Assembly (NCBI GenBank): GCA_036505615.1
Contig: DASXTB010000360.1
Span: 1-33,266, forward strand
DNA from: DASXTB01 sp036505615
Lineage (GTDB): Bacteria > Acidobacteriota > UBA6911 > JACQSX01
Direction of reading: 5' to 3'
DNA: 33,266 bases
Shown: positions 1-8,326 of the stretch, piece after piece
Position numbering within the stretch: the stretch's first letter is position 1
Layout of the letters: every line of letters starts with the position of its first letter
Translations under genes and position numbers: made by a program
Notes under the pieces: model-generated
Seen by the model: the letters and a program-made list of their open reading frames with translations, nothing else
Told to the model about the DNA's origin: nothing
Database searches by the model: none

Positions 1-40
1 CGTGGTCGTGAACGTGCAGGTGAACGGTGGTCTCCATTCG
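1..40. repeat. GTCGTGAACGTG-type simple repeat, cut by window edge
   Basis: The first 40 bases are built from the words CGTGGTCGTGAACGTG and CAGGTGAACGGTGG. They resemble the arms of the element at 19927-20045 (GTCGTGGACGTGAACGTG). It is probably one arm of a further copy whose other half lies outside the window. The rest of 41-131, downstream of the DUF547 gene, shows nothing recognisable. Confidence 0.4.
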
Positions 41-131
41 GCCAAAACTTGGTCAAAAAAACAAGATTCTGCCAATTTGTTACACCAAGTTATTTGTGAA
101 TCATATCCAGCCCTGCGCATGACAGTGCTCT

Positions 132-971
132 CTATTTCTTCCCTCCCAAGGGAATCCAACTCTTAACCGTCGACCATAACTTGGACAACAGCAAGAACCT
201 GCTTGAGTCAGCCTGATCGTTCAAGGACCAGTTGAAAGGCATGTAGGCAATTTCATAATCGGGTCGGGAAAGAAATTCTGTATAGTTTCCAGGAGCGTAT
301 TGCTTCAGGAAGAGGCGAACGGTCTGGCCATTCTTCTCGAAATCCGCCTCATACCACTTAAATATAGAGCTTATTTCCACTCGATTCAGCTGGGGTTGGT
401 AACGGTTCGATCGTTCGGCAGCGAGCCAGGTCCGGACCTGTTCATCAAGCTGTTGATCCAACCTATCAGGAACGTACGCCTCTCGCCTGAGCATCGGTGA
501 TCCTGTGGCGGCGCAGACCAGAGCCGCATGGATACGCGGATCGCCTTTCGAGCGCAGGCGATTCTCGACGTCATCCAGTGAAACACGAGTATGCTGTACC
601 TGAAATCTTTTCTCCGTAAAAGTCCCGTTGATGTCCTGGATGCTCTCCAGAGGATAGTGATCCAGAATTAAACGAATGGCGGCGGCGTTATAGGCATTAA
701 TCCAAAGGCATTTCTCGTCTGCGTCGCTGGCTGGGGGATGGGCCTCGGCGAATTGCGACATGATTCGGTCCAGATTGGCCGTCCGCTTCTTCCAGCCTGC
801 ATAATCGACCAATCCCTGGTTATTCACGTACCGCTTCAATTCCTTTTCCCAAAGGGCAACGTCGATGTTTTGCGCCTGAAGCAAGGGCTTTAAGTAAGCA
901 ATGATTGCAAGAAGAAGAAAGCACCTGACGGCTAGCTGGAGAGCAGGTCTATCGACAAAAGAGTTCTTCAT
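132..971 (-). CDS. DUF547-domain protein, exported
   Basis: A 279-residue protein. The first ~34 residues look like a signal peptide or membrane anchor (hydrophobic stretch CFLLLAIIAYL, then an Ala-Gln site). The rest matches the DUF547 family as I know it: an early LVDYAGW segment, the block LWINAYNAAAIRLI, a loop with VSLDDVENRLR and DPRIHAALVCAATGSP, and a late EISSIFKWYEADF. The family is widespread in bacteria and plants and has no settled biochemical function; the conserved Cys, Asn and His-rich core has prompted suggestions of a hydrolase-like fold. Length is normal, so the gene looks intact. It is divergent from the DksA-like gene, with a long inverted repeat between them. Family call secure, function unknown. 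Confidence 0.8.
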   Translation of the reverse strand: MKNSFVDRPALQLAVRCFLLLAIIAYLKPLLQAQNIDVALWEKELKRYVNNQGLVDYAGWKKRTANLDRIMSQFAEAHPPASDADEKCLWINAYNAAAIRLILDHYPLESIQDINGTFTEKRFQVQHTRVSLDDVENRLRSKGDPRIHAALVCAATGSPMLRREAYVPDRLDQQLDEQVRTWLAAERSNRYQPQLNRVEISSIFKWYEADFEKNGQTVRLFLKQYAPGNYTEFLSRPDYEIAYMPFNWSLNDQADSSRFLLLSKLWSTVKSWIPLGGKK

Positions 972-991
972 ATCGCCCAGTGCTTCAAGCA

Positions 992-1135
992 GAATGTCTC
1001 AAAACTACAAGCCACGGAGGACGCTGGGAACATGGGGAATTTAATGAATCAATACGATTTATTGGCAATTTCGAAAGCCCTTGGTAGTCCCCGTGTTCCC
1101 AGTGTCCCCCGTGGTTTTACATTTTGAGATAACCT
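992..1135. repeat. Long imperfect inverted repeat, CTGGGAACACGGGG type
   Basis: Arms 1012-1038 and 1088-1114 are reverse complements at 24 of 27 positions (core CTGGGAACA). Weaker pairing continues outward: TCTCAAAA near 996 faces TTTTGAGA near 1125. The loop of about 49 bases is AT-rich. The element fills the space between the divergent DUF547 and DksA-like genes and would fold into a long hairpin. It ends about 55 bases upstream of the -35 box assigned to the DksA-like gene. Confidence 0.75.
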
Positions 1136-1190
1136 CCAAAAACTCCCCAAAAAGATCCCGAAATAGATTTTATATCCACTCATGGTAGAG

Positions 1191-1219
1191 TTGAATGGCC
1201 TGGCGTGCTTTGGTATAGT
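1191..1219 (+). promoter_or_regulatory. Sigma70-type promoter for the DksA-like gene
   Basis: TTGAAT (1191-1196) and TATAGT (1214-1219) are separated by 17 bases, a textbook spacing. Transcription would start near 1226, upstream of the ATG at 1253 but downstream of the longest possible start at 1205. This supports the shorter reading of the gene. Confidence 0.55.
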
Positions 1220-1252
1220 AGGCCTTTTTTACCAAGTGAGGTTGGTCTGACA

Positions 1253-1600
1253 ATGCAATCACCGGATTTGCAGAGGTACAAAGAGGCTTTACTCGAAAAA
1301 AAAGCGGAAATACTGCGGCAGGAAACCCCACCCCTTGGCTCTGGACATTTCAGCGCAGGCGACTTTGGAGACCAATCCAATGAGAATCATGACGCCTACA
1401 TAGGCCTGCGCCTCCGCCAGACAGATGGGAAGTTGCTGCGGGCCATTGACGAAGCCATCCTTAGAATAGAGCGGCACACATACGGGATTTGCGAAATGTG
1501 CGGTGAGCAAATTCCTGCAGCTCGCCTGAAGGCAGTTCCCTGGACCAGACTTTGCGTGGCCTGCAAGGAATCTAAAGACCGCGTAAAAGACGCTCAATGA
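1253..1600 (+). CDS. DksA/TraR-family C4 zinc-finger protein
   Basis: About 115 residues from ATG 1253, preceded by a GTGAGGT-like ribosome site and lying downstream of the promoter at 1191-1219; the frame is open back to 1205. The C-terminus has the family zinc finger, CEMCGEQIPAARL followed by WTRLCVACK, giving the C-x2-C...C-x2-C pattern. The N-terminal half is helical and charged (LEKKAEILRQE). DksA proteins enter the RNA polymerase secondary channel and modulate transcription with ppGpp. This is a short paralogue type, and the Asp-rich coiled-coil tip of true DksA is not clearly present, so a general DksA/TraR label is safer than dksA. The sequence shows no partner in an operon. Confidence 0.85.
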   Translation: MQSPDLQRYKEALLEKKAEILRQETPPLGSGHFSAGDFGDQSNENHDAYIGLRLRQTDGKLLRAIDEAILRIERHTYGICEMCGEQIPAARLKAVPWTRLCVACKESKDRVKDAQ

Positions 1601-1670
1601 TTGGCCGCGACGGCAGAGTGCTTCAACTATCAGCAGTCAGACATCGGCCAGCAGCAAAGACGTTATCCTA

Positions 1671-2528
1671 CTAGCCTTCCTTTTTCAACCTACCGAATGG
1701 CTGCACCGAGGGCGTTTGAGGCTTCATGGGCGCGCGGCCCAAGGAGATATCGAACTCTTCTTTGGACTTGCGAATGATTTCGGCCGCCTCCTCAATGGTT
1801 TTAACGCAGCAGGCAAACTGAAAATCCTCTCCATCCACCAGATTAAGCCGAAGCATATGAGCCCGCATCCATTCAACCAGACCTGCCCACATATCTCCCA
1901 CAAAAACCAATGGACGTCCTGCGATGTGTTTCACCTGAAGTAACTGCCAGATCATGAAAGCTTCCAATGTGGTCCCGATTCCCCCGGGAAAGACGATATA
2001 GGCGTTGGACATGCGCACAAAATGATGAAGTCTAGAAAAGAATGTGCGGTGCGCTGTTACCTTGTCGACATAGGGATTAGGCGTGTTTTCAAACGGAAGG
2101 TTGATGGTCAAGCCGAAGGACCGTGTCTTGCCATCCGGGCTGCACTCCTTGGAACCTTCATTTGCCGCCTCCATGAGACCCGGTCCCCCGCCGGTGACAA
2201 TATCGCAGCCAAATCCGGCTAGCAGGCACGCCAGTTTTCTGGCGTCCTGATAAAGACTGTCGCCGCTGGAGATTCTGGCGCTGCCAAAGATCGTGACCCG
2301 ATAGAATCGGGAATTGGCCGGGTGCATCGCTTCCACATCGCTGATAGTGCTCCACAGCGTGAAGATGAGTTTATCGATGATCTTGCTTAGATCCTCCCCC
2401 TCCTGCCTTTGGGTCCGACTGCGGCGCCGGTTTTCATTTACTGGCTTTGGCGTAAATGGTTGATTAGGCATTATTTCATTATGTATAGTGTTATGATTCT
2501 GCCGATTCATTTTAGCACGGGATCGCAT
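1671..2528 (-). CDS. LOG-family protein (TIGR00730-type, putative nucleotide phosphoribohydrolase)
   Basis: Up to 285 residues. The Rossmann-like LOG fold is shown by TIFGSARISSGDSLY, the nucleotide-binding GGGPGLMEAANEG, an Arg-rich helix (TAHRTFFSRLHHFVRMS) and the family signature PGGIGTTLEAF. Characterised relatives cleave nucleoside 5'-monophosphates to base plus ribose 5-phosphate, and plant relatives activate cytokinins; the bacterial substrate is often undefined. The first ~45 residues are polar and outside the domain. In-frame ATG codons at 2528, 2510 and 2471 are all possible starts and none has a clear ribosome site, so the N-terminus is uncertain. It is divergent from the secreted protein gene across a 366-base space. 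Confidence 0.85.
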   Translation of the reverse strand: MRSRAKMNRQNHNTIHNEIMPNQPFTPKPVNENRRRSRTQRQEGEDLSKIIDKLIFTLWSTISDVEAMHPANSRFYRVTIFGSARISSGDSLYQDARKLACLLAGFGCDIVTGGGPGLMEAANEGSKECSPDGKTRSFGLTINLPFENTPNPYVDKVTAHRTFFSRLHHFVRMSNAYIVFPGGIGTTLEAFMIWQLLQVKHIAGRPLVFVGDMWAGLVEWMRAHMLRLNLVDGEDFQFACCVKTIEEAAEIIRKSKEEFDISLGRAPMKPQTPSVQPFGRLKKEG

Positions 2529-2691
2529 TGGGTCCGGCGCCAGGTTCTATTATCCCGTCCCGAAATTAGACAATCACCGAAGAGTTGCCGAAAAACTCGG
2601 AGACGGCGCCTATCTCAAATAAAAATCTGAACTTTAGTTGGGGAAAGAGCAGTCAAAAATTTGGATTAGTCGATGGGAGCGATCTAGTCTA

Positions 2692-2825
2692 GTTGCCTGT
2701 AACAGACAAAGCGCCAGTGACTAATGGGACGCGGATGACACTGAATAACACGGTCGATGTTCCCTGTTTCCAGCGTTATCCGTGTCCTATTGAGTCCGCT
2801 AGCGATTCCTCTGTCACGGGCAATT
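2692..2825. repeat. ~130-base near-palindrome (long hairpin)
   Basis: Nearly the whole stretch pairs with itself. TTGCCTGTAACAGA at the left end faces TCTGTCACGGGCAA at the right end. The inner arms 2727-2753 (GGACGCGGATGACACTG) and 2762-2787 (CAGCGTTATCCGTGTCC) continue the pairing around a tiny loop near 2754-2761. Middle segments (CGCCAGTGACTAAT versus ATTGAGTCCGCTAGCG) also pair with a few mismatches. It lies between the divergent LOG and secreted-protein genes; the rest of 2529-2894 shows only AT-rich DNA and a ribosome site. It could be a MITE-like element, a structured RNA or a regulatory hairpin. Confidence 0.75.
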
Positions 2826-2894
2826 CGTCAGTGAATTCTCTGGATTAAAGCTTCGCAAAAGCTTATGATAGAGGGATTAATCGTAGGAGGACTA

Positions 2895-3707
2895 ATGAGG
2901 TTTCTAAAATTCTTATCCATTTTCGTCTGGACGTTGGGAAGTATGGCAGTGGCTCAGGAACGAGAGCGGCCGCACGTACAGGAAAGACCTAACGACGCCC
3001 GCACTAGCGTCCATGAACCGACAGGAGGAGGACGTTTTTCGCCTGCGACCACGCCTTCTTCAGTACCCAGCGTAAACCCTGTGCCTGCCTCACCCGCTCC
3101 TACGACGTCCGGTGGAGGCAACACGGGCGGCGGCACATCCGGCTATTACTCGAATTATTCCAATTGGGTTTACGAATATAATCGCTGGCAATACTTCCTG
3201 TGGGAACTGAGCATGAGACAGCGGCTTTGGGATTTTGACGCTCTCGGGAGGTATGGTCGCCAGGAACCGCTTTTGACCAGTCAGTTGGTTCAGTCAGCTT
3301 TGCGGGAACCGCTCAGCTACTCGCGCGCGCTTGTAGTCCAGGCGACAGATCTGCGGAACCTGGTCGCCAAGCTACAGCAGGATCCCAGCATGCGCGCATC
3401 GGTCCAGGAAAGGATCAAGGCGATCCGGCAGATTATCAAAGAAATCGAGAAAGACCGCGCCCTTGAATACCTCGATCTAAGAAAGACCCGCGATACGGCT
3501 CAACTTCCCGCTGATAAGGATTTAAAGAACTTGGCAGACCGGCTTTACCAGGCTGCGGTGGCGCTGCATGGCGACATCGACAAACTGGTCAAGGATGACC
3601 CTCAGCTAGTGAGGGTTAATCAGCTGGCTTCACCCTCGTGCCGAGCCTTGGCAAAGGAAATTGATGCCCTGGCTAGGGAAATCAACAAACAGAGCAAGAA
3701 GAGCTAA
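2895..3707 (+). CDS. Secreted protein of unknown function
   Basis: 270 residues from ATG 2895, chosen because a perfect AGGAGG lies five bases upstream (2885-2890); an open frame reaches back to 2865. Residues 1-21 are a signal peptide (MRFLKFLSIFVWTLGSMAVA). Then comes a low-complexity Pro/Ser/Thr/Gly linker to about residue 90 with GGGNTGGGTSG, and an aromatic-rich patch (YYSNYSNWVYEYNRWQYF). The C-terminal ~150 residues look like charged amphipathic helices (RIKAIRQIIKEIEKDRALEYL). I do not recognise a family. It precedes the SurA-N/DsbA fusion on the same strand with 65 bases between them, so both may act in the periplasm and be co-transcribed. Confidence 0.7.
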   Translation: MRFLKFLSIFVWTLGSMAVAQERERPHVQERPNDARTSVHEPTGGGRFSPATTPSSVPSVNPVPASPAPTTSGGGNTGGGTSGYYSNYSNWVYEYNRWQYFLWELSMRQRLWDFDALGRYGRQEPLLTSQLVQSALREPLSYSRALVVQATDLRNLVAKLQQDPSMRASVQERIKAIRQIIKEIEKDRALEYLDLRKTRDTAQLPADKDLKNLADRLYQAAVALHGDIDKLVKDDPQLVRVNQLASPSCRALAKEIDALAREINKQSKKS

Positions 3708-3772
3708 GCTCTTTCGCTTTGATGGGGCGGCTTGCTGACCGCCCCCATGCCTCAGTCAAATTTGCCTCTTTG

Positions 3773-4864
3773 ATGGCTTCAATATTTCTCAACAAGTTCC
3801 TCCCGAAATGCGCTGTGACATGCGCCATTACTCTCTCAGCAGTCTCAGGCGGAGTGGCGCAGTCTTCGTCAGTACAGGAGAGAGATCCGCAAAAGTCGAA
3901 AGCGGTGGCTGTGGTAAACGGCTTGGCGGTGACCGAGGATCAGGTTCAAAAAGCGGCGGCAGCGGACCTGGAGAGACTGACTCTGCAACAGGAGCAGCTT
4001 CAGGCCGAGTTTCAGCGCAACAAGCATCAGGCGCTGGAAACCGCACTCAATCATCTGATTGAAGAGAAACTGCTGGATGCTGAAGTAACCAGGCTTGGCA
4101 CTTCTCGCGAAAAGCTGCTGGCCTCTGAAGTGGAAAGCAAAGTGAAAGAACCTTCCGACGAGGAGATCTCTGCGTTCTACGAAGCGAACAAGGGTCAGAT
4201 TGGAAGGCCCAAAGAGCAGGTGGCCGGGCTCATCCGCGACTATCTTAAGGAGAATCGCCGCAAGCAGGTACGCAGCAGCTTCCTTGAACAGCTGAAACAA
4301 AAATACTCTGTCAAATCTTTCTTCGAACCGCTGCGAATCCCGGTGGAAAGTGCCGGTCATCCCGCTCGGGGCTCGGCTCAAGCTCCTGTCACTATTGTTG
4401 AGTTTTCAGATTTCGAATGTCCTTATTGTACCCGCCTCACTGCGACTCTGAAGGAAGTAGAGAAAAACTACGGAGACAAGTTGCGCTTCGTGTTTCGGCA
4501 GTTTCCCCTCCCCATTCATCCTCAAGCTGAAAAAGCCGCTGAAGCCTCGCTTTGCGCTGCCGACCAAGGGAGTTTTTGGGAAATGCACAACTTGCTGTTT
4601 CAGAGCCCGCAGAAGTTAGGTCTCGAAGATCTTAAAGCGGGCGCCGCCAAACTGGGTTTAGATAAAACAAGATTCGGCGCCTGCCTGGATTCAGGAAAGT
4701 ACGCCGACAAGGTGAAAAAGGACATACGTGACGGCACCCGAGCCGGCGTAAGTGGAACGCCCGCCATGTTCATCAACGGCCGCTTTATCTCGGGAGCCGT
4801 TCCTTACGACGACATCGCAAAGGTCATAAAAGAGGAACTTGCCACCGCCAGCGCCCGGCAGTAG
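3773..4864 (+). CDS. SurA-N-like / DsbA-like thioredoxin fusion, periplasmic
   Basis: About 363 residues from ATG 3773, which opens directly on a signal peptide (to roughly residue 30). An in-frame ATG at 3722 would add 17 polar residues and is less likely. Residues ~43-190 resemble the SurA/PpiC N-terminal chaperone module (AVAVVNGLAVTEDQV, LIEEKLLDAEV, PSDEEISAFYEAN). Residues ~200-360 are a DsbA/Thioredoxin_4 domain: VTIVEFSDFECPYC with the redox pair C216-P-Y-C219, FRQFPLPIHPQA, and the cis-proline loop GVSGTPAMFING. It probably oxidises or isomerises disulfides while holding unfolded clients. It ends 300 bases before the convergent gnd gene. Confidence 0.85.
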   Translation: MASIFLNKFLPKCAVTCAITLSAVSGGVAQSSSVQERDPQKSKAVAVVNGLAVTEDQVQKAAAADLERLTLQQEQLQAEFQRNKHQALETALNHLIEEKLLDAEVTRLGTSREKLLASEVESKVKEPSDEEISAFYEANKGQIGRPKEQVAGLIRDYLKENRRKQVRSSFLEQLKQKYSVKSFFEPLRIPVESAGHPARGSAQAPVTIVEFSDFECPYCTRLTATLKEVEKNYGDKLRFVFRQFPLPIHPQAEKAAEASLCAADQGSFWEMHNLLFQSPQKLGLEDLKAGAAKLGLDKTRFGACLDSGKYADKVKKDIRDGTRAGVSGTPAMFINGRFISGAVPYDDIAKVIKEELATASARQ

Positions 4865-5002
4865 CCACGTCGGACCTGCTTATCTTGAAAACACTCTCTG
4901 TTTTTGGACGCACCAAGACCGCGAAGCGGATCAGGAATTTGTGGACGAGGCCAAACTTGGCGCCCATGCCACTGAAAGCGGACGCTCGGGTTTGGACATT
5001 TT

Positions 5003-5075
5003 GGAGAGACGGCCGGAGGGCCGTCTCCTGCGCAATCTCTCATCGTGCAGGAGACGCCCCACCGGGCGTCTCTCC
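5003..5075. repeat. Tandem pair of REP-like palindromes (bidirectional terminator position)
   Basis: Two perfect 9-bp hairpins stand side by side: GAGACGGCC-ggag-GGCCGTCTC (5006-5027) and GAGACGCCC-cacc-GGGCGTCTC (5051-5072). Between them CCTGC and GCAGG also pair. The unit lies between the convergent fusion gene (ends 4864) and gnd (ends 5165), so it may stop or protect both transcripts. No U-tract follows, so a BIME-like repeat is the better description. The rest of 4865-5164 holds only a smaller CCGC-ttc-GCGG hairpin near 5083. Confidence 0.8.
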
Positions 5076-5164
5076 AATAGCGCCGCTTCGCGGACGAAGC
5101 CCTGGTTTGCAGCACAGTGCAGCGTGAGAAAATGTAGAAACTCTAGAAAGCCGCTGAAAGCGGA

Positions 5165-6619
5165 CTACACCGTATAGCCAGTCGATGCGACAATGCCGCC
5201 GCGGCCCGTCCAGTTGGTGTGAAAGAACTGTCCGCGCGGCTGGTCCACTCGCTCGTAGGTGTGTGCCCCGAAGTAATCGCGCTGGGCCTGCAGTAGATTG
5301 GCCGGCAGCCGATCGGTCCGGTAGGAGTCGTAAAACGAGAGCGCTGTGGCAAATGCGGGCGTGGGAATCCCCTTCTTGGCCGCCGTCGCGACCACCTTGC
5401 GCCAGGAACGCTGGCAATCCTTGACAGCTTTCAAGAAGAACCTGTCCAATAGCAGGTTGGTGAGTTTTGGATTTTTCTCGAAGGCTTCCTTGATCTTTCC
5501 CAGAAATCGGCTGCGAATGATGCAGCCACCGCGCCACATCAGAGCTATTCCGCCGTAGTTAAGATTCCAGTTGAATTCCTTGGCCGCGGCGCGCATCAGC
5601 ATATACCCCTGCGCATAGGAAACAATTTTGGAGGCGTAAAGCGCCCGGCGGACATCCTCGATGAACTTGGCGCGATCTCCGGAAATCTTCGGCTTGGGAC
5701 CTTTCAGTTTTCTAGAAGCAGCCACGCGTTCTTCCTTAAGCGCGGATACGCACCGCCCGTAGACGGCTTCCGCAATTAGCGTGGTAGGAATGCCGAGGTC
5801 TTGCGACGAAATCACCGTCCACTTCCCCGTGCCTTTCTGGCCGGCTGTGTCGAGAATCCGGTCCACCAGCGGCTGCCCGTCGCTATCCTTAAAGGCGAAG
5901 ATGTCGCTCGTGATCTCAATCAGGAAGGAATCAAGTTCACCCTTGTTCCACTCGCCGAAGACCTGGTGCAACTCGGCGGCCGACAATCCCAGGCCGTCTC
6001 TCAGCAACTGGTAGGCTTCACAGATGAGCTGCATGTCGCCGTACTCAATGCCATTGTGCACCATCTTGACAAAGTGGCCGGCCCCGTTTTCGCCGACCCA
6101 GTCGCAACAGGGCGTGCCGTCTTCGACCTTGGCGGCTATTTTCTGGAAAATGTCTTTGACATGAGGCCATGCCGCAGGAGAGCCGCCGGGCATGATGGAT
6201 GGGCCGCGCCGCGCTCCCTCTTCCCCACCGGAAACGCCTGTTCCGATAAAAAGCAGGCCTTTCGACTCGAGGCCTTTGGCGCGGCGGATAGAGTCCTGAA
6301 AAAGTGAATTGCCGCCGTCTATAATGATGTCGCCTGGGTCGAGATGGGGCACGAGTTGCTCAATCAGTTGGTCAACAGCGCTGCCCGCCTTCACCAACGT
6401 CATCACTCGCCGGGGACGCTTTAGCAGTTTGACCATCTCTTCCAGCGAATGGGCGCCGACGACGTGAGTGCCTTTGGCCTCATTGGCAAGGAAGTCATCC
6501 ACCTTGGAAACGGTTCGATTAAAGGCGACCACGCGGAAGCCGTGGTCGTTCATATTCAGTATCAAGTTCTGGCCCATCACTGCCAGGCCAATCAGTGCAA
6601 TATCCGCATTGGGTTCCAT
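5165..6619 (-). CDS. gnd: 6-phosphogluconate dehydrogenase, decarboxylating
   Basis: 484 residues from ATG 6619, one base after the E2 stop codon; the frame is open further upstream but that part overlaps E2. It oxidises 6-phosphogluconate to ribulose 5-phosphate and CO2, making NADPH in the pentose phosphate pathway. Visible motifs: the dinucleotide fold IGLAVMGQNLILNM, IIDGGNSLF, GVSGGEEGARRGPSIMPGG, and the catalytic KMVHNGIEYGDMQ. It has full family length and its C-terminus ends in the usual RGQFFHTNWTG region. Being the last gene of aceE-E2-gnd is an unusual coupling of pyruvate oxidation with NADPH production. The enzyme identity is secure. Confidence 0.95.
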   Translation of the reverse strand: MEPNADIALIGLAVMGQNLILNMNDHGFRVVAFNRTVSKVDDFLANEAKGTHVVGAHSLEEMVKLLKRPRRVMTLVKAGSAVDQLIEQLVPHLDPGDIIIDGGNSLFQDSIRRAKGLESKGLLFIGTGVSGGEEGARRGPSIMPGGSPAAWPHVKDIFQKIAAKVEDGTPCCDWVGENGAGHFVKMVHNGIEYGDMQLICEAYQLLRDGLGLSAAELHQVFGEWNKGELDSFLIEITSDIFAFKDSDGQPLVDRILDTAGQKGTGKWTVISSQDLGIPTTLIAEAVYGRCVSALKEERVAASRKLKGPKPKISGDRAKFIEDVRRALYASKIVSYAQGYMLMRAAAKEFNWNLNYGGIALMWRGGCIIRSRFLGKIKEAFEKNPKLTNLLLDRFFLKAVKDCQRSWRKVVATAAKKGIPTPAFATALSFYDSYRTDRLPANLLQAQRDYFGAHTYERVDQPRGQFFHTNWTGRGGIVASTGYTV

Positions 6620-6620
6620 A

Positions 6621-8258
6621 TTAGCCTTCCAGCGCCACGAGGAAGGGCTGCTCAAGAGCGCTGGCAATCCATCGAAGGAATCGAGCGGCATCGGCGCCGT
6701 CAATCAGCCGATGATCGTACGAGAGCGAAAGAGGCAACATTAATCGGGGTTGGAATTGGCCGTCGATAAACACAGGCCCCATCTCTCCCCGCGCGATTCC
6801 CAGTATGGCAACCTCCGGGGAGTTTACGATCGGGGAGAAGGCGGTGCCGCCGATGCCGCCAAGATTGGTAATCGTGAAACTTCCCCCTTGCATCTCTTCC
6901 ACTCCGATCTTCCTGTTTCTTGTCCGCTCGGCGATCTGAGACAGTTCCACTGCCAAGGACAGAATGTTTTTCTTGTCCACGTCACGAATTACTGGAACCA
7001 GAAGCCCCCAATCTGTGTCCACAGCTACACCGATATGGATGTACTTCTTGAAAATAATTTCTTCCTGTGACACGTCCAGGCTGGCATTGAACTGAGGGAA
7101 TAGCTTGAGGGCCGCAGCTGCCACTTTCAGAAGGATCGCCGTGACGGTCAGCTTTCCACCGGCGGCCTCAACTTTCTTTCCAAAGCGCTCTCGCAGCATC
7201 TCCAGCTGTGTGACATCGGCCCTGTCAAATTGCGTGACTTGAGGAATGGTTGACCAGGCGAAAGCCATGTGCTCGGCCGTCCTGCGGCGGATATTGCTCA
7301 TGGGCTTGCGCTCAACTTCACCCCACTTGGCAAAGTCCGGGAGCGGTTTGGCAGGTACTTGGCCGGAGACAGCCGGCCCTCTTTCGTTCATCCTCCGGGC
7401 ATGCTCTTTGACATCCTCAATGGAAATTCGCCCGTCCGGGCCCGACCCGGCAACCTGGTTTATTTCCACGCCGATTTCGCGAGCGAGGCGGCGCACCGAA
7501 GGCGCGGCGGGAGCGATGCGCTGGAATGCGACTGCCTGGCGAACGTCGGCCCCGGACTTGCCGGCCCCTGCCTCGCTCTTATCTGGCGGAGCCTTTGAAG
7601 CCTCCGAAACTCTGCGGGGAAAACTGACAACTTCCTGTTTAGCTGATTCAGCGGCTTCCGGTTTTTCGCCTTCCGCCCTGGTCGCCTCTTCTTCTTTTCC
7701 CTTAGCCTCAACCTTTGCTTTGCGTTCTTCTGCTTCTGGCTTTCGGCCTTCTGACTTGGTCTGCTCCTGGCCTTTTTCTTTAGCCTCAGCCTTTGCTTTG
7801 CGTTCTTCGGCTTCCGGCTCTTCGTCTTCCGCCTTGGTCTCCTCTTCCCCTTGCTCCTTAGCCTCGGCCTTTGCTTTGCGTTCTTCGGCTTCCGGCTCTT
7901 CGTCTTCCGCCTTGGTCTCCTCTTCCCCTTTTTCTTTAGCCTCAGCCTTTTCTCTGTGCTCCTCTTTGGGGACGTCTTGGCGTTTCTCTTTTGTCTGCTT
8001 CTTCTCGCCCTCAGCCTGTTCAGCTCCGCCAACAGCCAGAATCTTCTGACCGACCTTGATCTTTTCACCTTCCTTGACAAATATCTCTTCGATCTTCCCG
8101 CTGACCGATGACGGAACTTCTATGGTCGCTTTATCCGTCTCCAGTTCGATCACCGCCTGTTCCTGCTTAATGGTATCCCCGACAGACACGAGTACCTTGA
8201 TCACGTCGCCGGAATCGATGTTTTCTCCCAATTCTGGAAGCATTAGCTCAGTTGCCAT
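6621..8258 (-). CDS. aceF: Dihydrolipoamide acetyltransferase, E2 of pyruvate dehydrogenase
   Basis: 545 residues. Domain order: one lipoyl domain (residues 1-77, lipoyl Lys in IELETDKATIE, K43), a long charged linker (~85-240) containing a 26-residue tandem repeat, a peripheral subunit-binding domain (APSVRRLAREIGVEINQV, ~250-286), and the catalytic acyltransferase domain (~310-545) with the active-site DHRLIDGADAARF. E2 moves the acetyl group from E1 via lipoyl-lysine to coenzyme A and forms the complex core. It is 68 bases downstream of aceE and one base from gnd. A linker this rich in Glu/Lys/Ala, instead of Ala/Pro, is unusual. No E3 (lpd) gene is in the window. Confidence 0.95.
   Translation of the reverse strand: MATELMLPELGENIDSGDVIKVLVSVGDTIKQEQAVIELETDKATIEVPSSVSGKIEEIFVKEGEKIKVGQKILAVGGAEQAEGEKKQTKEKRQDVPKEEHREKAEAKEKGEEETKAEDEEPEAEERKAKAEAKEQGEEETKAEDEEPEAEERKAKAEAKEKGQEQTKSEGRKPEAEERKAKVEAKGKEEEATRAEGEKPEAAESAKQEVVSFPRRVSEASKAPPDKSEAGAGKSGADVRQAVAFQRIAPAAPSVRRLAREIGVEINQVAGSGPDGRISIEDVKEHARRMNERGPAVSGQVPAKPLPDFAKWGEVERKPMSNIRRRTAEHMAFAWSTIPQVTQFDRADVTQLEMLRERFGKKVEAAGGKLTVTAILLKVAAAALKLFPQFNASLDVSQEEIIFKKYIHIGVAVDTDWGLLVPVIRDVDKKNILSLAVELSQIAERTRNRKIGVEEMQGGSFTITNLGGIGGTAFSPIVNSPEVAILGIARGEMGPVFIDGQFQPRLMLPLSLSYDHRLIDGADAARFLRWIASALEQPFLVALEG
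7644..7949 (-). repeat. 78-base tandem repeat inside the E2 linker
   Basis: About four copies of a 78-base unit encode the 26-residue period KAKAEAKEKGEEETKAEDEE and so on (residues ~104-205). The two central copies are almost identical in DNA, the outer ones have drifted. The repeat keeps the reading frame and opens long spurious frames on both strands. Recent copy-number change by slippage is likely. Confidence 0.85.
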
Positions 8259-8326
8259 TTCTAGGACTTCCTCTCTGGATCATCCACAACCCACTTCCCC
8301 TCGCGCTACAGATTTTTTTCACACTT

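Noticed and set aside
3699..3713. AAGAGC-taa-GCTCTT hairpin with the stop codon as loop, as a terminator
   Set aside because: Only six pairs and no T-run after it; the next gene follows on the same strand within 66 bases.
7246..8080. Long open frames antisense to, and out of frame with, the E2 gene
   Set aside because: They are opened by the 78-base repeat and biased codons of the E2 linker; their products are Ser/Leu- or Arg/Lys-rich strings without domain features.
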